DNA of 64,000 bases from Allobosea psychrotolerans (GCF_002917105.1 NZ_PQFZ01000006.1:1-64000), one strand, 5' to 3'. Shown: positions 45,212 through 54,780, counted from the first letter of the stretch. Translations and numbers: made by a program. The notes: generated by a model not told the origin, from the sequence alone.

Positions 45212-46030
45212 TTGAGCGCCGCCGCCCGCCCGAGCTTCGGCCGTCTCGCGCTCAACGGAGCCGCCTGCCTCTCGCTCGGCTTCATCCTGCTGCCGCTGAT
45301 CTTCGTCACCTGGCTCGCCTTCTTCCGGCAGGAGATCCCCTCCTTCCCGCCAGAGGGCTATTCGCTGAAATGGTTCTCGGCCGCGGCCAGCAACAAGCCT
45401 TTCATCGACGGCTTCATCCTCAGCCTCCAGGTCGGCGTGCTGGCGACATTGATCGGGCTTGCGCTGGGCGTGCCCGCGAGCCTGGCGCTGGTGCGCCATC
45501 GCATCACGCTCGGCCCCGCCGTCAACACGCTGCTGCTGCTGCCGCTGGTGATGCCGGGTATCGTGCTCGGCACCGCGCTTTACGTCTTCCAGATCGAGAC
45601 CGAGATCGCCACGGGCCTGCCGGTGCTGGGCTCGCTTGGCGGCCTGATCGCCGCCCATACCCTCGTGGTCATTCCCTGGGTCGTCCGGCTCGTCACGGCG
45701 AGCCTCACCGGCTTCGACCGCACCATCGAGGAGGCTGCGCAGAATCTCGGCGCCGGCCCGCTCACCACCTTCTGGCGGGTCACCCTGCCCAGCATCAGGC
45801 CCGGCATCGTCGCGGCCGGGCTGTTCGGCTTCGTCACCTCTTTCGGCAATCTTGAAATGAGCCTGTTTCTCGTTGGACCGGGGCGCACCACGCTGCCGAT
45901 CGCAATCCTGCAATATCTCGAATGGAAGATCGATCCGACCGTGGCCGCGGCCTCGCTGATCCAGATCGTCCTGATCGCCGTGGCGATGGTCGTCACGGAT
46001 CGTTACGTCAAGCTGAGCCGGGTGGTTTGA
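45212..46030 (+). CDS. ABC transporter permease (PotC-like)
   Basis: 272 residues. TTG start supported by GGAG seven bases upstream; no in-frame ATG nearby would keep the first helix. Six transmembrane segments and an EAA loop reading RTIEEAAQNLGAGPLTTFWRVTLP, typical of spermidine/putrescine (Pot) class permeases. First gene of a four-gene importer; the ATPase follows after four bases. The second permease is at the far end (48170-49042), after the binding protein. Confidence 0.9.
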   Translation: MSAAARPSFGRLALNGAACLSLGFILLPLIFVTWLAFFRQEIPSFPPEGYSLKWFSAAASNKPFIDGFILSLQVGVLATLIGLALGVPASLALVRHRITLGPAVNTLLLLPLVMPGIVLGTALYVFQIETEIATGLPVLGSLGGLIAAHTLVVIPWVVRLVTASLTGFDRTIEEAAQNLGAGPLTTFWRVTLPSIRPGIVAAGLFGFVTSFGNLEMSLFLVGPGRTTLPIAILQYLEWKIDPTVAAASLIQIVLIAVAMVVTDRYVKLSRVV

Positions 46031-46034
46031 GACA

Positions 46035-47093
46035 ATGGCACGGCTTTCGATCGAGCATCTCCGCAAATCCTATGGCGACCTGACCGTCGTCGACGATGTC
46101 ACCATCGACATCGCCGACGGCGAATTCCTCGTCCTGCTAGGCCCCTCGGGCTGCGGCAAGACCACGACCTTGCGCATGGTCGCGGGCTTCGTGCCGCCGA
46201 GCTCGGGCAAGCTCAGCATCGGCGAGCGCAACGTCACGGCGCTGCCGCCCTGGAAGCGCAATTGCGGCCTGGTTTTCCAGAGCTACGCTCTCTTTCCCCA
46301 TATGACGGTGGCGGAGAACGTCGCCTTCGGGCTGGAGATGCGCAAGGTCGCGCAGGCCGAGCGCAGCATGCGCGTCGCGGAGGCACTGCGCCTCGTCCAG
46401 CTCACCGGTTTCGACGGGCGCTATCCGCGCCAGCTCTCCGGCGGTCAGCAGCAGCGCGTCGCCCTGGCGCGCGCGCTCGCCATGGAGCCCGACGTGCTCC
46501 TGCTCGACGAACCCCTCTCCAATCTCGATGCCAAGCTCCGGCAGGAGGTCCGCGTCGAGATCCGCGACCTGCAGCGCAAGCTCGGCCTGACCACCATCAT
46601 GGTCACGCATGACCAGGAAGAGGCGTTGACCATGGCCGACCGGCTGGTCGTCATGGAAAAGGGCCAGGTCCGCCAGATCGGCACCCAGCGCGAGCTCTAC
46701 GAGAAGCCCGCCGATCGTTTCGTTGCAGGTTTCATCGGTCGCAGCGCCTTCCTCGACGGCGAGATCGCCGGCAATGGCCGCTTCCGCACCAAGGGCGGGC
46801 TCGACATCGCCTGCGCTGCCGCGACCGGCATGGGATCCGCCACCCTCGCATTGCGGCCCGAGCGGATCGCCGTCGGCGGCGAGGCGCAGGGTTGCCCCAA
46901 TCATTACGAGGCCAAGGTCGAGCACGCCTCCTATCTCGGCGCGCTGCTCGACATCCATGTCAGCCTGTCCGAGCATGACCGCATGCTGCTGCAGATCCCG
47001 AACCGGGCCGGCGTGGCCGAGCCGAAGCCGGGCGAGACCATCACGATCGGTTGGGCGCAGGACGCCGGGCTGGTCTATCCGCGCGAAGCCTGA
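46035..47093 (+). CDS. ABC transporter ATP-binding protein (PotA-like)
   Basis: 352 residues. Walker A GPSGCGKTTT near 36-45, Q-loop VFQSYALFPHMTVAENVAFGL, signature LSGGQQQRVALARALA, Walker B LLLDEPLSNLDAKLRQ and H-loop VTHDQEEAL, all intact. A C-terminal TOBE-type regulatory domain (about 240-350) contains ALRPERIAVGG and ASYLGALLDIHVSL. It powers the importer formed with the flanking permeases and the binding protein. Confidence 0.94.
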   Translation: MARLSIEHLRKSYGDLTVVDDVTIDIADGEFLVLLGPSGCGKTTTLRMVAGFVPPSSGKLSIGERNVTALPPWKRNCGLVFQSYALFPHMTVAENVAFGLEMRKVAQAERSMRVAEALRLVQLTGFDGRYPRQLSGGQQQRVALARALAMEPDVLLLDEPLSNLDAKLRQEVRVEIRDLQRKLGLTTIMVTHDQEEALTMADRLVVMEKGQVRQIGTQRELYEKPADRFVAGFIGRSAFLDGEIAGNGRFRTKGGLDIACAAATGMGSATLALRPERIAVGGEAQGCPNHYEAKVEHASYLGALLDIHVSLSEHDRMLLQIPNRAGVAEPKPGETITIGWAQDAGLVYPREA

Positions 47094-47123
47094 CCAAACA
47101 GGCGAAAACAGGGGACTTCAACC

Positions 47124-48173
47124 ATGACAAAGATCGATAGGCGGACCGTTATCAAGGGCCTGGCCGGCGCAGCGGCGCTGGCCCCGGCCATGAGCCACCA
47201 AGCCTTCGCACAAGCCGGCGGCAAGGTCGTGATCGGCACCTGGGGCGGCGACTATGCCCGCCTCCTGACCAAGAACATCGACGAGCCGATCCTGAAGCCC
47301 AAGGGCATCGAGATCGTGCAGGACCAGGCGGGCGACGCCCCGCGCCGCGCCAAGATGACCGCTGAGAAGCGCCTTCCGCGCGGCACCGTCGATGTGCAGG
47401 GCCTTTCGGCCGCCAACATGTTCGAGATGAACGAGGCGGGCGTCCTGGAGCAGCTCGACTACTCCAAGATTCCCAACGCCAAGAACCTGCTGCCGACGAT
47501 GAAATACCCCTACGGCATCGGGCACATCTATTCGGGCAACGTCGTCATCTACAATCCCAAGCTGATCACGCCCGCACCGACCGGCTTCAAGGATTGGCTC
47601 GATCCGAAATGGGGCGACAAGATCGGCTTCATCGACATCCAGTACCAGTCGATCTTCATCGCGGCCTCGATGGCCGCGACCGGCGGCAAGGACATGAACA
47701 ACCTCGACAAGGCCAAGGAGGTTCTCCTCGCCGTGAAGAAGGCGGGCGCGCGCGTCTACCCGACCAACGAGGCCTTCGCCGCCGCGATGAAGAACGAAGA
47801 GATCGGCATCAGCGCGATCTGGAAGGCCCGCGTCGTGCAGTGGCAGAATGCCGGCATCCCCTGCGAGGCGGTCTCGCCTGTCGAGGGTATCCCGGCCTAT
47901 GTCTCGGGCTTCGTCATCCAGAAGAACGCGCCCAACAAGGACAACGCCTACGCCTATTTGAACGCGATGCTGGAGAAGGCACCCCAGGAGGCCTTCGCCG
48001 TCGACATGGGCTATAACGGCACCGTCACCGGCCTCAATGTCCCGCCCGATCTGCAGAAGCGCATCGGCTTCACCCCCGAGGAGGAGAAGCGCCTCAAGGA
48101 TCTCGACTACGCCTTCCTCGCCAAGAACGATTCCGCCATGAAGGAGTGGTGGGACAAGGTCTTCAAGGCGTGA
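47124..48173 (+). CDS. Extracellular substrate-binding protein (PotD-like, spermidine/putrescine class)
   Basis: 349 residues. DRRTVIKGLAGAAALAPAMSHQAFA is a probable Tat signal. The mature protein has VVIGTWGGDYARLLTKNI, the usual start of this ABC-binding family, YPYGIGHIYSGNVVIYNPKLI, and C-terminal AYAYLNAMLEKAPQEAFAVDMGYNGTV read in pieces. Ligands in the family include polyamines, other amines and small organic acids; I cannot tell which here. It ends in a GTGA overlap with the second permease. Confidence 0.9.
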   Translation: MTKIDRRTVIKGLAGAAALAPAMSHQAFAQAGGKVVIGTWGGDYARLLTKNIDEPILKPKGIEIVQDQAGDAPRRAKMTAEKRLPRGTVDVQGLSAANMFEMNEAGVLEQLDYSKIPNAKNLLPTMKYPYGIGHIYSGNVVIYNPKLITPAPTGFKDWLDPKWGDKIGFIDIQYQSIFIAASMAATGGKDMNNLDKAKEVLLAVKKAGARVYPTNEAFAAAMKNEEIGISAIWKARVVQWQNAGIPCEAVSPVEGIPAYVSGFVIQKNAPNKDNAYAYLNAMLEKAPQEAFAVDMGYNGTVTGLNVPPDLQKRIGFTPEEEKRLKDLDYAFLAKNDSAMKEWWDKVFKA

Positions 48174-49042
48174 GCACGGCTGCTCCAGAGGCCGTCGCTG
48201 GCGCCCGCACCGGCCTTGCCGGCGCGCTGGTCGTGCCGGCGACCATCTTCGTCGCGATCGGGCTTCTGGGCCCGATCGCGATCCTGTTCCGTTATTCGCT
48301 GAACCAGTTCATTCCCGGCCAGTTCATGGTCGATGGGCTGACGATCGAGAATTACGTCAAGTTCTTCACCGACAGCTATTACCTCAACGTGCTGCTGCGC
48401 ACGGTGCGCGTCGCGGTGATCTGCACGGTCGCCTGCCTGATCATGGGCTTCCCGCTGGCCTATGTGCTGGCGCGCATGCAGAGCCGCTTCAAGAACCTGC
48501 TCATTATGCTCGTCGTGCTGCCGCTCTTCGTCGGCAATGCGGTGCGAGCGGCAGGCTGGATGACCGCCTTCGGCAGCAAGGGCGCGCTCAACGCCTCGCT
48601 GATGGGGCTGGGCCTGATCGACCATCCCATCGAGATCATGTTCACCGAGAATGCCGTGCTGATCGGCATCGTCGCGGTCAACCTGCCCTTCATGGTTCTG
48701 ACGCTGCAGAGCGTGATCGAGGGCATTCCCCGCAATGTCGAGGAAGCCGCCTTCAGCCTCGGCGCCGGCCCCGCCGCGATGTTTCGCCGCGTGCTCTGGC
48801 CGCTTGCCCTGCCCGGCATCCTCGCCGGCACGATCCTGACCTTCATCCTGGCGATGAACGCCTATGCCACGCCAGTGCTGCTCGGCGGCCCGAAATTCCA
48901 GATGATGGGCCCGCTGGTCTATGGCCAGTTCGCGCAGCAGAACAACTGGCCCTTCGGCGGCGCGATCTCCTTCATCCTGATGACCGCCACGATCGTGCTG
49001 ACGGTCGCAGCCCATCTCATCGTGCAGCGGCGTTATCGCTAG
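48170..49042 (+). CDS. ABC transporter permease (PotB-like)
   Basis: 290 residues from GTG 48170, overlapping the binding-protein stop; an in-frame ATG at 48146 lies within that gene. Six transmembrane helices with EAA loop RNVEEAAFSLGAGPAAMFRRVLWPLALPG. The first periplasmic loop has FMVDGLTIENYVKFFTDSYY, as in PotB/PotH-type permeases. Partner of the 45212-46030 product. Confidence 0.92.
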   Translation: MSTAAPEAVAGARTGLAGALVVPATIFVAIGLLGPIAILFRYSLNQFIPGQFMVDGLTIENYVKFFTDSYYLNVLLRTVRVAVICTVACLIMGFPLAYVLARMQSRFKNLLIMLVVLPLFVGNAVRAAGWMTAFGSKGALNASLMGLGLIDHPIEIMFTENAVLIGIVAVNLPFMVLTLQSVIEGIPRNVEEAAFSLGAGPAAMFRRVLWPLALPGILAGTILTFILAMNAYATPVLLGGPKFQMMGPLVYGQFAQQNNWPFGGAISFILMTATIVLTVAAHLIVQRRYR

Positions 49043-49138
49043 GGCATCTTCGAGCGAAGTGGACACCGGCTCGCGTGAAGAAGATGCGACCAGACAAGGA
49101 TGTAGAGCATTTCCGCAGTTCGGAGAAACGCAGAGATG
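49042..49138. repeat. Intergenic palindromic repeat, family A copy 4
   Basis: GCATCTTCGAGCGAAGTGG, then ACACCGGCTCGCGTGAAGAA and GATGC repeat the family A core, with GCATCTTC pairing with GAAGATGC. A second half has AGAGCATTTCCGCAGTTCGG. It begins at the stop codon of the PotB-like permease gene. Confidence 0.7.
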
Positions 49139-49184
49139 CTCAAGGCGGCTGGCCAAGCGATCTGCGGCGCACTAAGTGTCGGCC

Positions 49185-49373
49185 ATGAACCTGTCCGCCT
49201 CTCTCGTTCCCATCGCGGTCGGCGCTGTTGCGATCGTCCTGCTTCTCGGGCTGGCCAACATGCTGCGCGGCGGCAGCCCCAGCACCTCGCAGAACCTGAT
49301 GCGGCTCAGGGTGGTCCTGCAGTTCATCGCAATCCTCGTCATCCTCGGCATCATGTGGTGGCGCAGCGGCTGA
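49185..49373 (+). CDS. Twin transmembrane protein
   Basis: 62 residues from ATG 49185 (GTG 49176 also possible). Two hydrophobic helices, about 9-28 and 42-58, joined by RGGSPSTSQNLMRLRVVLQ, match the small twin transmembrane protein (HIG1-like) that in Hyphomicrobiales lies beside the PduO-type adenosyltransferase and etfBA. Its biochemical role is unknown, possibly respiratory-complex related by analogy to HIG1 proteins. A longer overlapping frame on the same strand at 49136-49378 is not supported. Confidence 0.85.
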   Translation: MNLSASLVPIAVGAVAIVLLLGLANMLRGGSPSTSQNLMRLRVVLQFIAILVILGIMWWRSG

Positions 49374-49555
49374 TTTAGCCGTCGCGACCGACGCTGTCCC
49401 CGCTTTGTTTACCTTTCTCTAAGCGATTGATTTTGCAGAGTTTCGCTTCGTCTGGCGCGACTCCAACACGACCATTGCCGCAATCCTGCCATATTCCCGA
49501 CACGAGTCTCTGCGCTTCACTAACACCGTTCCGCCGACAACAAGAAAAGTCCCCC

Positions 49556-50146
49556 ATGGTTCGCGTTGCATTGTTGGTCCTCGCCGGAATGATGGCAGCC
49601 GCCCCCGCTTGGGCGCAGTCTCAGCCTCTCCCGGCCGGCGTTTCCAGCTATGCTCCGGCGACCGAGACGCCCTCGCTCTCATGGGAAGCGCGCATCGGCG
49701 CCGCAGCCGCCAATCCGGGCGGGCGCGAAAGCGGCCTGCTCAACTTCAGCGGCGAAGTGGTCACGCCGCGCGTCGCGACCTTGAACGACCGTTTCTCCGC
49801 AGCCTTCGTGCCGCGCTTCCATCTTGGTTCGAGCGTCAATTTCAACGGCACGCGCTATGCCTATGCCGGTGCGACCTGGACCGTCGACCTGACCAAGGCG
49901 GTCTTCGTCGAGGCCAGCCTGGGCGCCGCCCTCAATGACGGCAAGACCGGCGCGGTCGTTCCCGAGAACCGCCTCAATGTCGGCTGCAACAGCGGCTCGC
50001 GCGAGGCCGCCGCGCTCGGCCTGCGGCTCAACGACCGCTGGAGCCTGGTCGCGACGCTGGAGCATTTCAGCACGGCCGGCTGCTCCGATCGCGACAAGCC
50101 GCGCGGCCCGGCCAATTTCGGCGCCAAGCTCGGCTATACCTTCTGA
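49556..50146 (+). CDS. PagL-like lipid A 3-O-deacylase (acyloxyacyl hydrolase family)
   Basis: 196 residues from ATG 49556; frame open upstream but without signal features. Signal peptide LLVLAGMMAAAPAWAQ. The mature part is a small outer-membrane barrel: SWEARIGAAAANPG, FVPRFHLGSSVNFNGTRYAYAGATW read in pieces, RWSLVATLEHFSTAGC and a C-terminal FGAKLGYTF ending in Phe. LEHFSTAG fits the PagL active site, where His and Ser are separated by one residue. PagL removes the 3-O acyl chain of lipid A. It sits inside an otherwise conserved block between the twin-TM and adenosyltransferase genes. Confidence 0.8.
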   Translation: MVRVALLVLAGMMAAAPAWAQSQPLPAGVSSYAPATETPSLSWEARIGAAAANPGGRESGLLNFSGEVVTPRVATLNDRFSAAFVPRFHLGSSVNFNGTRYAYAGATWTVDLTKAVFVEASLGAALNDGKTGAVVPENRLNVGCNSGSREAAALGLRLNDRWSLVATLEHFSTAGCSDRDKPRGPANFGAKLGYTF

Positions 50147-50216
50147 GAACGGGCGGGCGGCGCGATTGCCGCATGCGAGCCCTTTCGCTCGGTCACCGCC
50201 GCGCTATAACGCGTCG

Positions 50217-50798
50217 ATGGTCAAGCTCAACCGCATCTACACCCGCACCGGCGACGACGGCACGACGGGCCTCACCACCGGGCCGCGCCGGCTGAAATTC
50301 GATTTGCGGGTCGCCGCCTATGGCACGGTGGACGAGACCAATGCCTGCATCGGCATGGCCCGGCTGCATGCGGCGACCGAGGACGCCGCTGTCGACGCCA
50401 TGCTCGGCCGCATCAGCAACGACCTGTTCGACCTCGGAGCCGACCTCTCGACGCCCGATACCGGCGCGAAACTGGCCTTCGAGCCGCTGCGCATCGCGCA
50501 GGTCCAGGTCGACCGGGTCGAGGCCGAGATCGACCAGCTCAACGCCACCCTGGAGCCGCTGCGCTCCTTCGTCCTGCCTGGCGGCACACCAGCCGCCACA
50601 CATCTCCATCTCGCGCGCACGGTGAGCCGCCGCGCCGAACGATTGATGGTCGAACTGGCCCAGACCGAGGGCGAGGCCGTGGCCGGACCCGCCTTGAAAT
50701 ACATCAACCGCCTCTCCGACTTCCTCTTCGTCGCCTCCCGCTTCCTCAATGCCAAGGCGCGGGGCGACGTACTCTGGGTGCCGGGCCAGAATCGCTAG
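50217..50798 (+). CDS. pduO: Cob(I)yrinic acid a,c-diamide adenosyltransferase, PduO type
   Basis: 193 residues. MVKLNRIYTRTGDDGTTGL at the start is the ATP-binding motif of PduO-type adenosyltransferases; AAYGTVDETNACIG, LFDLGADLSTP and the C-terminal YINRLSDFLFVASRFLN with the cobalamin-contacting helix are conserved. It transfers adenosyl from ATP to cob(I)alamin, the last activation step for B12-dependent mutases. No clear ribosome site before ATG 50217. The cobalt-insertion genes cobS and cobT are 26 kb away. Confidence 0.95.
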   Translation: MVKLNRIYTRTGDDGTTGLTTGPRRLKFDLRVAAYGTVDETNACIGMARLHAATEDAAVDAMLGRISNDLFDLGADLSTPDTGAKLAFEPLRIAQVQVDRVEAEIDQLNATLEPLRSFVLPGGTPAATHLHLARTVSRRAERLMVELAQTEGEAVAGPALKYINRLSDFLFVASRFLNAKARGDVLWVPGQNR

Positions 50799-50921
50799 AG
50801 CCGGATGATTTCAGATGGGATCACCGAGTGATCCCATCTGAAATCTGAATCCGTATCTCATCTAAAAGTTAGAGCAGGATCAATGCGAAAAACCGGTTTC
50901 CACTTTTTCGCATCCTGCTCT
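50797..50921. repeat. Intergenic palindromic repeat, family B copy 2
   Basis: A perfect 18-bp stem, GATTTCAGATGGGATCAC (50807-50824) with GTGATCCCATCTGAAATC (50828-50845), has a 3-base loop. A second stem pairs GAGCAGGAT with ATCCTGCTC around TGCGAAAAA / TTTTTCGCA. It begins at the stop codon of the adenosyltransferase gene. Matches the copy at 17672-17795. Confidence 0.8.
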
Positions 50922-51009
50922 GGAGGCACGATGCGAAAGAATGGAAGCCGGTTTCTCACAGGAATCCCGCAGCGGCGAAACCCGCTGCTGCGCTTGACAG
51001 GACGTATCC

Positions 51010-51705
51010 ATGTTCGTGCCGCTGCATGATGGCGTCCCGCTGCGCTTCATGCGCGCGCCCTATGTCACCTATGGCCTGGTCTCGACCTGCCTGGGCCTCT
51101 TCCTGCTGATGTGGCTGCGCGAAAGCGAGACCGCCCAGATTGCCGTCGCAGCCGGCTTCGGGCTGATCCCATCCGTATTGTTCGGCACGGCGCAACTGCC
51201 CACTGATCTGCTGCAGGCGCCGGTCTGGGTGACTTTGTTCAGCAACATCCTGCTGCATGCGAGCTTCGCTCATCTCGGCGGCAACATGCTGTTCCTCTGG
51301 GTCTTCGGCGACAACGTCGAGGATGCGATGGGACATCTGCGCTTCCTGCTGTTCTTCTTCATCTGCGGGCTCGCCGGCTCGCTGACACACGCCTTGATGA
51401 ACCCTGCCTCGGACCAGCCATTGATCGGCGCATCCGGTGCGATCTCGGGTGTGATCGCCTCCTATCTGATGCTCTATCCGCGCGTCCGGATCTGGGGCCT
51501 GGCTTTCAACTGGGTCCCGCTGCACATCACGGCGCTCTATGCGCTCAGTGGCTGGATCCTGTTTCAGGTCGTCTCGGCAATTCTCGATCCGCAAGGCCAT
51601 GTCGGCTGGTGGGCCCATCTCGGCGGGCTCGGCACAGGTGCGGCGCTGACGCCGATCTTCATCCATCGCGGCGTGGCGCTGTTCGGCCGCCCGGTAGGCA
51701 AGTGA
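51010..51705 (+). CDS. Rhomboid family intramembrane serine protease
   Basis: 231 residues, about six transmembrane helices. Catalytic Ser142 in GASGAISG and His203 in WWAHLGGLGTG form the rhomboid dyad; SNILLHASFAHLGGNMLFLWVFGDNVEDAMG is the conserved L1 region, with HxGGN contacting the oxyanion. Cleaves transmembrane proteins within the inner membrane. It stands between the adenosyltransferase and etfB, its usual place in this order. Confidence 0.93.
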   Translation: MFVPLHDGVPLRFMRAPYVTYGLVSTCLGLFLLMWLRESETAQIAVAAGFGLIPSVLFGTAQLPTDLLQAPVWVTLFSNILLHASFAHLGGNMLFLWVFGDNVEDAMGHLRFLLFFFICGLAGSLTHALMNPASDQPLIGASGAISGVIASYLMLYPRVRIWGLAFNWVPLHITALYALSGWILFQVVSAILDPQGHVGWWAHLGGLGTGAALTPIFIHRGVALFGRPVGK

Positions 51706-51735
51706 AGACGGCTCTCGCACGCCCCGCCTGCGGCG

Positions 51736-51764
51736 TTGACAAGCGCAAACGGGCGTCGTTACGG
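51736..51764 (+). promoter_or_regulatory. Candidate etfBA promoter
   Basis: TTGACA (51736-51741), a 17-base spacer and TTACGG (51759-51764) form a promoter-like pair about 100 bases before etfB. Confidence 0.5.
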
Positions 51765-51860
51765 TCCCTCCGCATTCCAGCCGAGAGCCGCGATGCCGCC
51801 TTCCCGCCGATTGACGCGGCGCGGCCCCGCAACTGATCTCTCCCGAACGGTGATTTGACG

Positions 51861-52610
51861 ATGAAGATCCTTGTGCCCGTGAAGCGGGTGGTTGACTACA
51901 ACGTGAAGATCCGCGTGAAGGCGGACGGCTCGGGCGTCGAGCTTGCCAATGTGAAAATGTCGATGAATCCCTTCGACGAGATCGCGGTCGAAGAGGCGCT
52001 GCGGCTGCGCGAAGCCGGCAAGGCGACCGAGGTGGTGGTGGTCTCGATCGGCCCGGCGCAGGCCGCCGAGACGATCCGCACCGGGCTCGCCATGGGGGCC
52101 GATCGTGGCATCCTGGTCAAGGTCGACGGCGTGGTCGAGCCGCTGGCGGTGGCCAAGCTCCTGAAGAAGCTGGTCGAGCAGGAGAGCCCGCAGCTCGTCA
52201 TCCTCGGCAAGCAGGCGATCGACGATGATTGCAACCAGACCGGCCAGATGCTCGCCGCCCTGCTGGGCTGGCCGCAGGGGACCTTCGCCTCGAAGGTCGC
52301 GCTGTCCGACAGCGCGGTCGATGTCACCCGCGAGGTCGATGGCGGCCTGCAGACGGTTTCGCTCAAGCTGCCGGCGATCGTCACCACCGACCTTCGCCTG
52401 AACGAGCCGCGCTACGCTTCGCTGCCCAACATCATGAAGGCCAAGAAGAAGCCGCTCGACGAGACCTCGGCCGAGGCGCTGGGCGTCGATGTCGCCCCCC
52501 GTCTCAAGGTGCTGAATACGCGTGAACCGGCGGGCCGCTCGGCCGGCGTCAAGGTCGGCTCCGTCGCCGAACTGGTTTCCAAGCTCAAGAACGAAGCGGG
52601 AGTGCTGTGA
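51861..52610 (+). CDS. etfB: Electron transfer flavoprotein beta subunit
   Basis: 249 residues, exact family length, starting [19 protein letters not shown] at ATG 51861 (TTG 51855 rejected). [28 protein letters not shown], the AMP-binding region, and the C-terminal [13 protein letters not shown] are typical. With EtfA it passes electrons from acyl-CoA and related dehydrogenases to ETF:ubiquinone oxidoreductase. etfA starts in a TGATG overlap. Confidence 0.97.
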   Translation: MKILVPVKRVVDYNVKIRVKADGSGVELANVKMSMNPFDEIAVEEALRLREAGKATEVVVVSIGPAQAAETIRTGLAMGADRGILVKVDGVVEPLAVAKLLKKLVEQESPQLVILGKQAIDDDCNQTGQMLAALLGWPQGTFASKVALSDSAVDVTREVDGGLQTVSLKLPAIVTTDLRLNEPRYASLPNIMKAKKKPLDETSAEALGVDVAPRLKVLNTREPAGRSAGVKVGSVAELVSKLKNEAGVL

Positions 52611-53554
52611 TGGCCACGCTGCTGATTGCAGACCACGACAACGCCACCATCAAGGACGCGACCGCCAAGGCGCTGACCGCCGCCAAGGCACTGGGCGCCC
52701 CCGTGCATATCCTCGTCGCCGGTGAAGGCGCCAAGGGCGCGGCCGATGCGGCAGCCAAGCTCGACGGCGTCGAGAAGGTGCTGCTAGCCGATGCCGCGAT
52801 CTACGGCCACGGCCTTGCCGAGCCGCTCGCTGCTCTCGTCGCCAAGCTCGCCGAGGGCTATGACGCCGTCGTCGCGCCCTCGACGACCGGTGGCAAGAAC
52901 GTGCTGCCCCGCGTCGCCGCCTTGCTCGACGTGATGCAGATCTCGGATGTGATGAAGATCGTCTCGCCCGACACCTTCGAGCGCCCGGTCTATGCCGGCA
53001 ACGCCATCCAGACGGTGCAGTCCTCCGAAGCCAAGACGCTGATGACGATCCGCACCGCCTCCTTCCAGGCGGCTGGCGAAGGCGGCTCGGCCGGCGTCGA
53101 GACCATCTCCGCGGTGGGCGATCCCGGCGTCTCCAGCTTCAAGGGCGAGGAGGTCGCCAAATCCGATCGTCCCGAGCTCGCCTCGGCCAAGATCATCGTC
53201 TCCGGCGGGCGCGCGCTCGCCTCGGCGGAGAACTTCACCAAGGTGATCGAGCCCGTCGCCGACAGGCTGGGCGCTGCCATGGGCGCCTCGCGCGCCGCGG
53301 TCGATGCCGGCTACGCCCCCAATGACTGGCAGGTCGGCCAGACCGGCAAGGTCGTGGCGCCCGACCTCTATGTCGCGGTCGGCATCTCCGGCGCGATCCA
53401 GCATCTCGCCGGCATGAAGGACTCCAAGGTCATCGTCGCCATCAACAAGGACGAGGAAGCGCCGATCTTCCAGATCGCCGATTACGGCCTCGTTGGCGAT
53501 CTCTTCACGATCATGCCCGAGCTTGAAGCCGAGCTTGCCAAGCTCGGCAAATAG
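52610..53554 (+). CDS. etfA: Electron transfer flavoprotein alpha subunit
   Basis: 314 residues. N-terminal [23 protein letters not shown] and the C-terminal FAD-binding domain: [40 protein letters not shown] and [34 protein letters not shown], read in pieces, carry the FAD signature. It carries the FAD of the heterodimer. The 3-hydroxybutyryl-CoA dehydrogenase gene follows 150 bases later. Confidence 0.97.
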   Translation: MATLLIADHDNATIKDATAKALTAAKALGAPVHILVAGEGAKGAADAAAKLDGVEKVLLADAAIYGHGLAEPLAALVAKLAEGYDAVVAPSTTGGKNVLPRVAALLDVMQISDVMKIVSPDTFERPVYAGNAIQTVQSSEAKTLMTIRTASFQAAGEGGSAGVETISAVGDPGVSSFKGEEVAKSDRPELASAKIIVSGGRALASAENFTKVIEPVADRLGAAMGASRAAVDAGYAPNDWQVGQTGKVVAPDLYVAVGISGAIQHLAGMKDSKVIVAINKDEEAPIFQIADYGLVGDLFTIMPELEAELAKLGK

Positions 53555-53703
53555 CAGGCGCGGCAAATCGATTGACCGGGTAGATTGACAAGGAAGCCGG
53601 CGACCAGGCTGGCGCCGGCCAGCACATGACAACCGGGCTGCCGTCAAGGCGGCCCGCACCGGCTTCCGAAGTGGAAGCGGTGCCACCAAAGATGGATCAG
53701 ACC

Positions 53704-54588
53704 ATGTCGGACAGGGCGATCAGGACGATCGGCATCATCGGCGCAGGCCAGATGGGGAACGGCATCGCCCATGTCGCGGCCGTGGCCGGGTTCGAGGTCC
53801 GGCTGCACGATCTCGCCGAGGACCGGATCAAGGCGGCGCTCGCCACCATCGACGGCAACATGGCGCGCCAGGTCGCCAAGGGTGCGATCGGCGACGAGAT
53901 TCGCCGCGACGCCATGGCCAAGATCCTCGCCGCGCCGCAACTGGCGGGTCTCGGCGATTGCGACCTCATCATCGAGGCCGCGACCGAAAGCGAGGAAACC
54001 AAGCGCAAGATCTTCACCGCCGTCTGCCAGCATATCAAGCCGGAGACGATGCTGGCCTCCAACACCTCCTCGATCTCGATCACGCGGCTGGCGGCGGCGA
54101 CGGACCGGCCCGAGCGCTTCATCGGCATCCATTTCATGAACCCCGTGCCGCTGATGCAGCTCGTCGAGCTGATTCGCGGCATCGCCACCGACGACCAGAC
54201 CTTCGAGCTCGCCAAGGAATTCGTCGGCAAGCTGCACAAGACCGTCTCGGTCTCGGAGGATTTCCCGGCCTTCATCGTCAACCGCATCCTGCTGCCGATG
54301 ATCAACGAGGCGGTCTACACGCTCTATGAGGGCGTCGGCTCGGTCGAGGCGATCGACACCGCGATGAAGCTCGGCGCGAATCACCCGATGGGCCCGCTCC
54401 AGCTTGCCGACTTCATCGGCCTCGACACCTGTTTGTCGGTGATGCAGGTGCTGCATGACGGGCTCGCCGACTCGAAATACCGCCCCTGCCCGCTCCTGGT
54501 GAAATATGTCGAGGCCGGCTGGCTCGGCCGCAAGACCAAGCGCGGCTTCTACGATTATCGCGGCGAGAAGCCGGTTCCGACGCGCTGA
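53704..54588 (+). CDS. hbd: 3-hydroxybutyryl-CoA dehydrogenase
   Basis: 294 residues from ATG 53704 (ATG 53692 and 53626 are less likely). Rossmann motif IGIIGAGQMGNGIAHVAA, catalytic His in IGIHFMNPVPLMQLVELIRG, and NRILLPMINEAVYTLYEGVG, PMGPLQLADFIGLDTCLSVM at the C-terminal helical domain are characteristic. It oxidises or reduces (S)-3-hydroxybutyryl-CoA with NAD(P), serving beta-oxidation, ethylmalonyl-CoA or PHB-linked metabolism. Follows etfBA as in many Hyphomicrobiales. Confidence 0.95.
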   Translation: MSDRAIRTIGIIGAGQMGNGIAHVAAVAGFEVRLHDLAEDRIKAALATIDGNMARQVAKGAIGDEIRRDAMAKILAAPQLAGLGDCDLIIEAATESEETKRKIFTAVCQHIKPETMLASNTSSISITRLAAATDRPERFIGIHFMNPVPLMQLVELIRGIATDDQTFELAKEFVGKLHKTVSVSEDFPAFIVNRILLPMINEAVYTLYEGVGSVEAIDTAMKLGANHPMGPLQLADFIGLDTCLSVMQVLHDGLADSKYRPCPLLVKYVEAGWLGRKTKRGFYDYRGEKPVPTR

Positions 54589-54645
54589 ACCGCACCATCA
54601 TGCTCGGGTTTGCCCGGGCGCTTCTTCGAAATCCTCGTCCACGAG

Positions 54646-54668
54646 ATGGGCGGCTCAAGGCCGCCCAT
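54646..54668. repeat. Hairpin related to the family E hairpins
   Basis: ATGGGCGGC (54646-54654) pairs with GCCGCCCAT (54660-54668) around TCAAG. The stem and 5-base loop resemble the ATGGTCGGG / CCCGACCAT hairpins at 19357 and 58869. No U-run follows, so it is not a clear terminator of the dehydrogenase gene. Confidence 0.5.
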
Positions 54669-54780
54669 GACGGCGGATGCTGCCTTGACGCCGCATCCTC
54701 TTCACATTCCTGTCGTCTCGCGCTTACATTGATCGTGTGACGGGATTCGTCCCGTTCCGATTAGCGGAGGTGCGGCGGGT

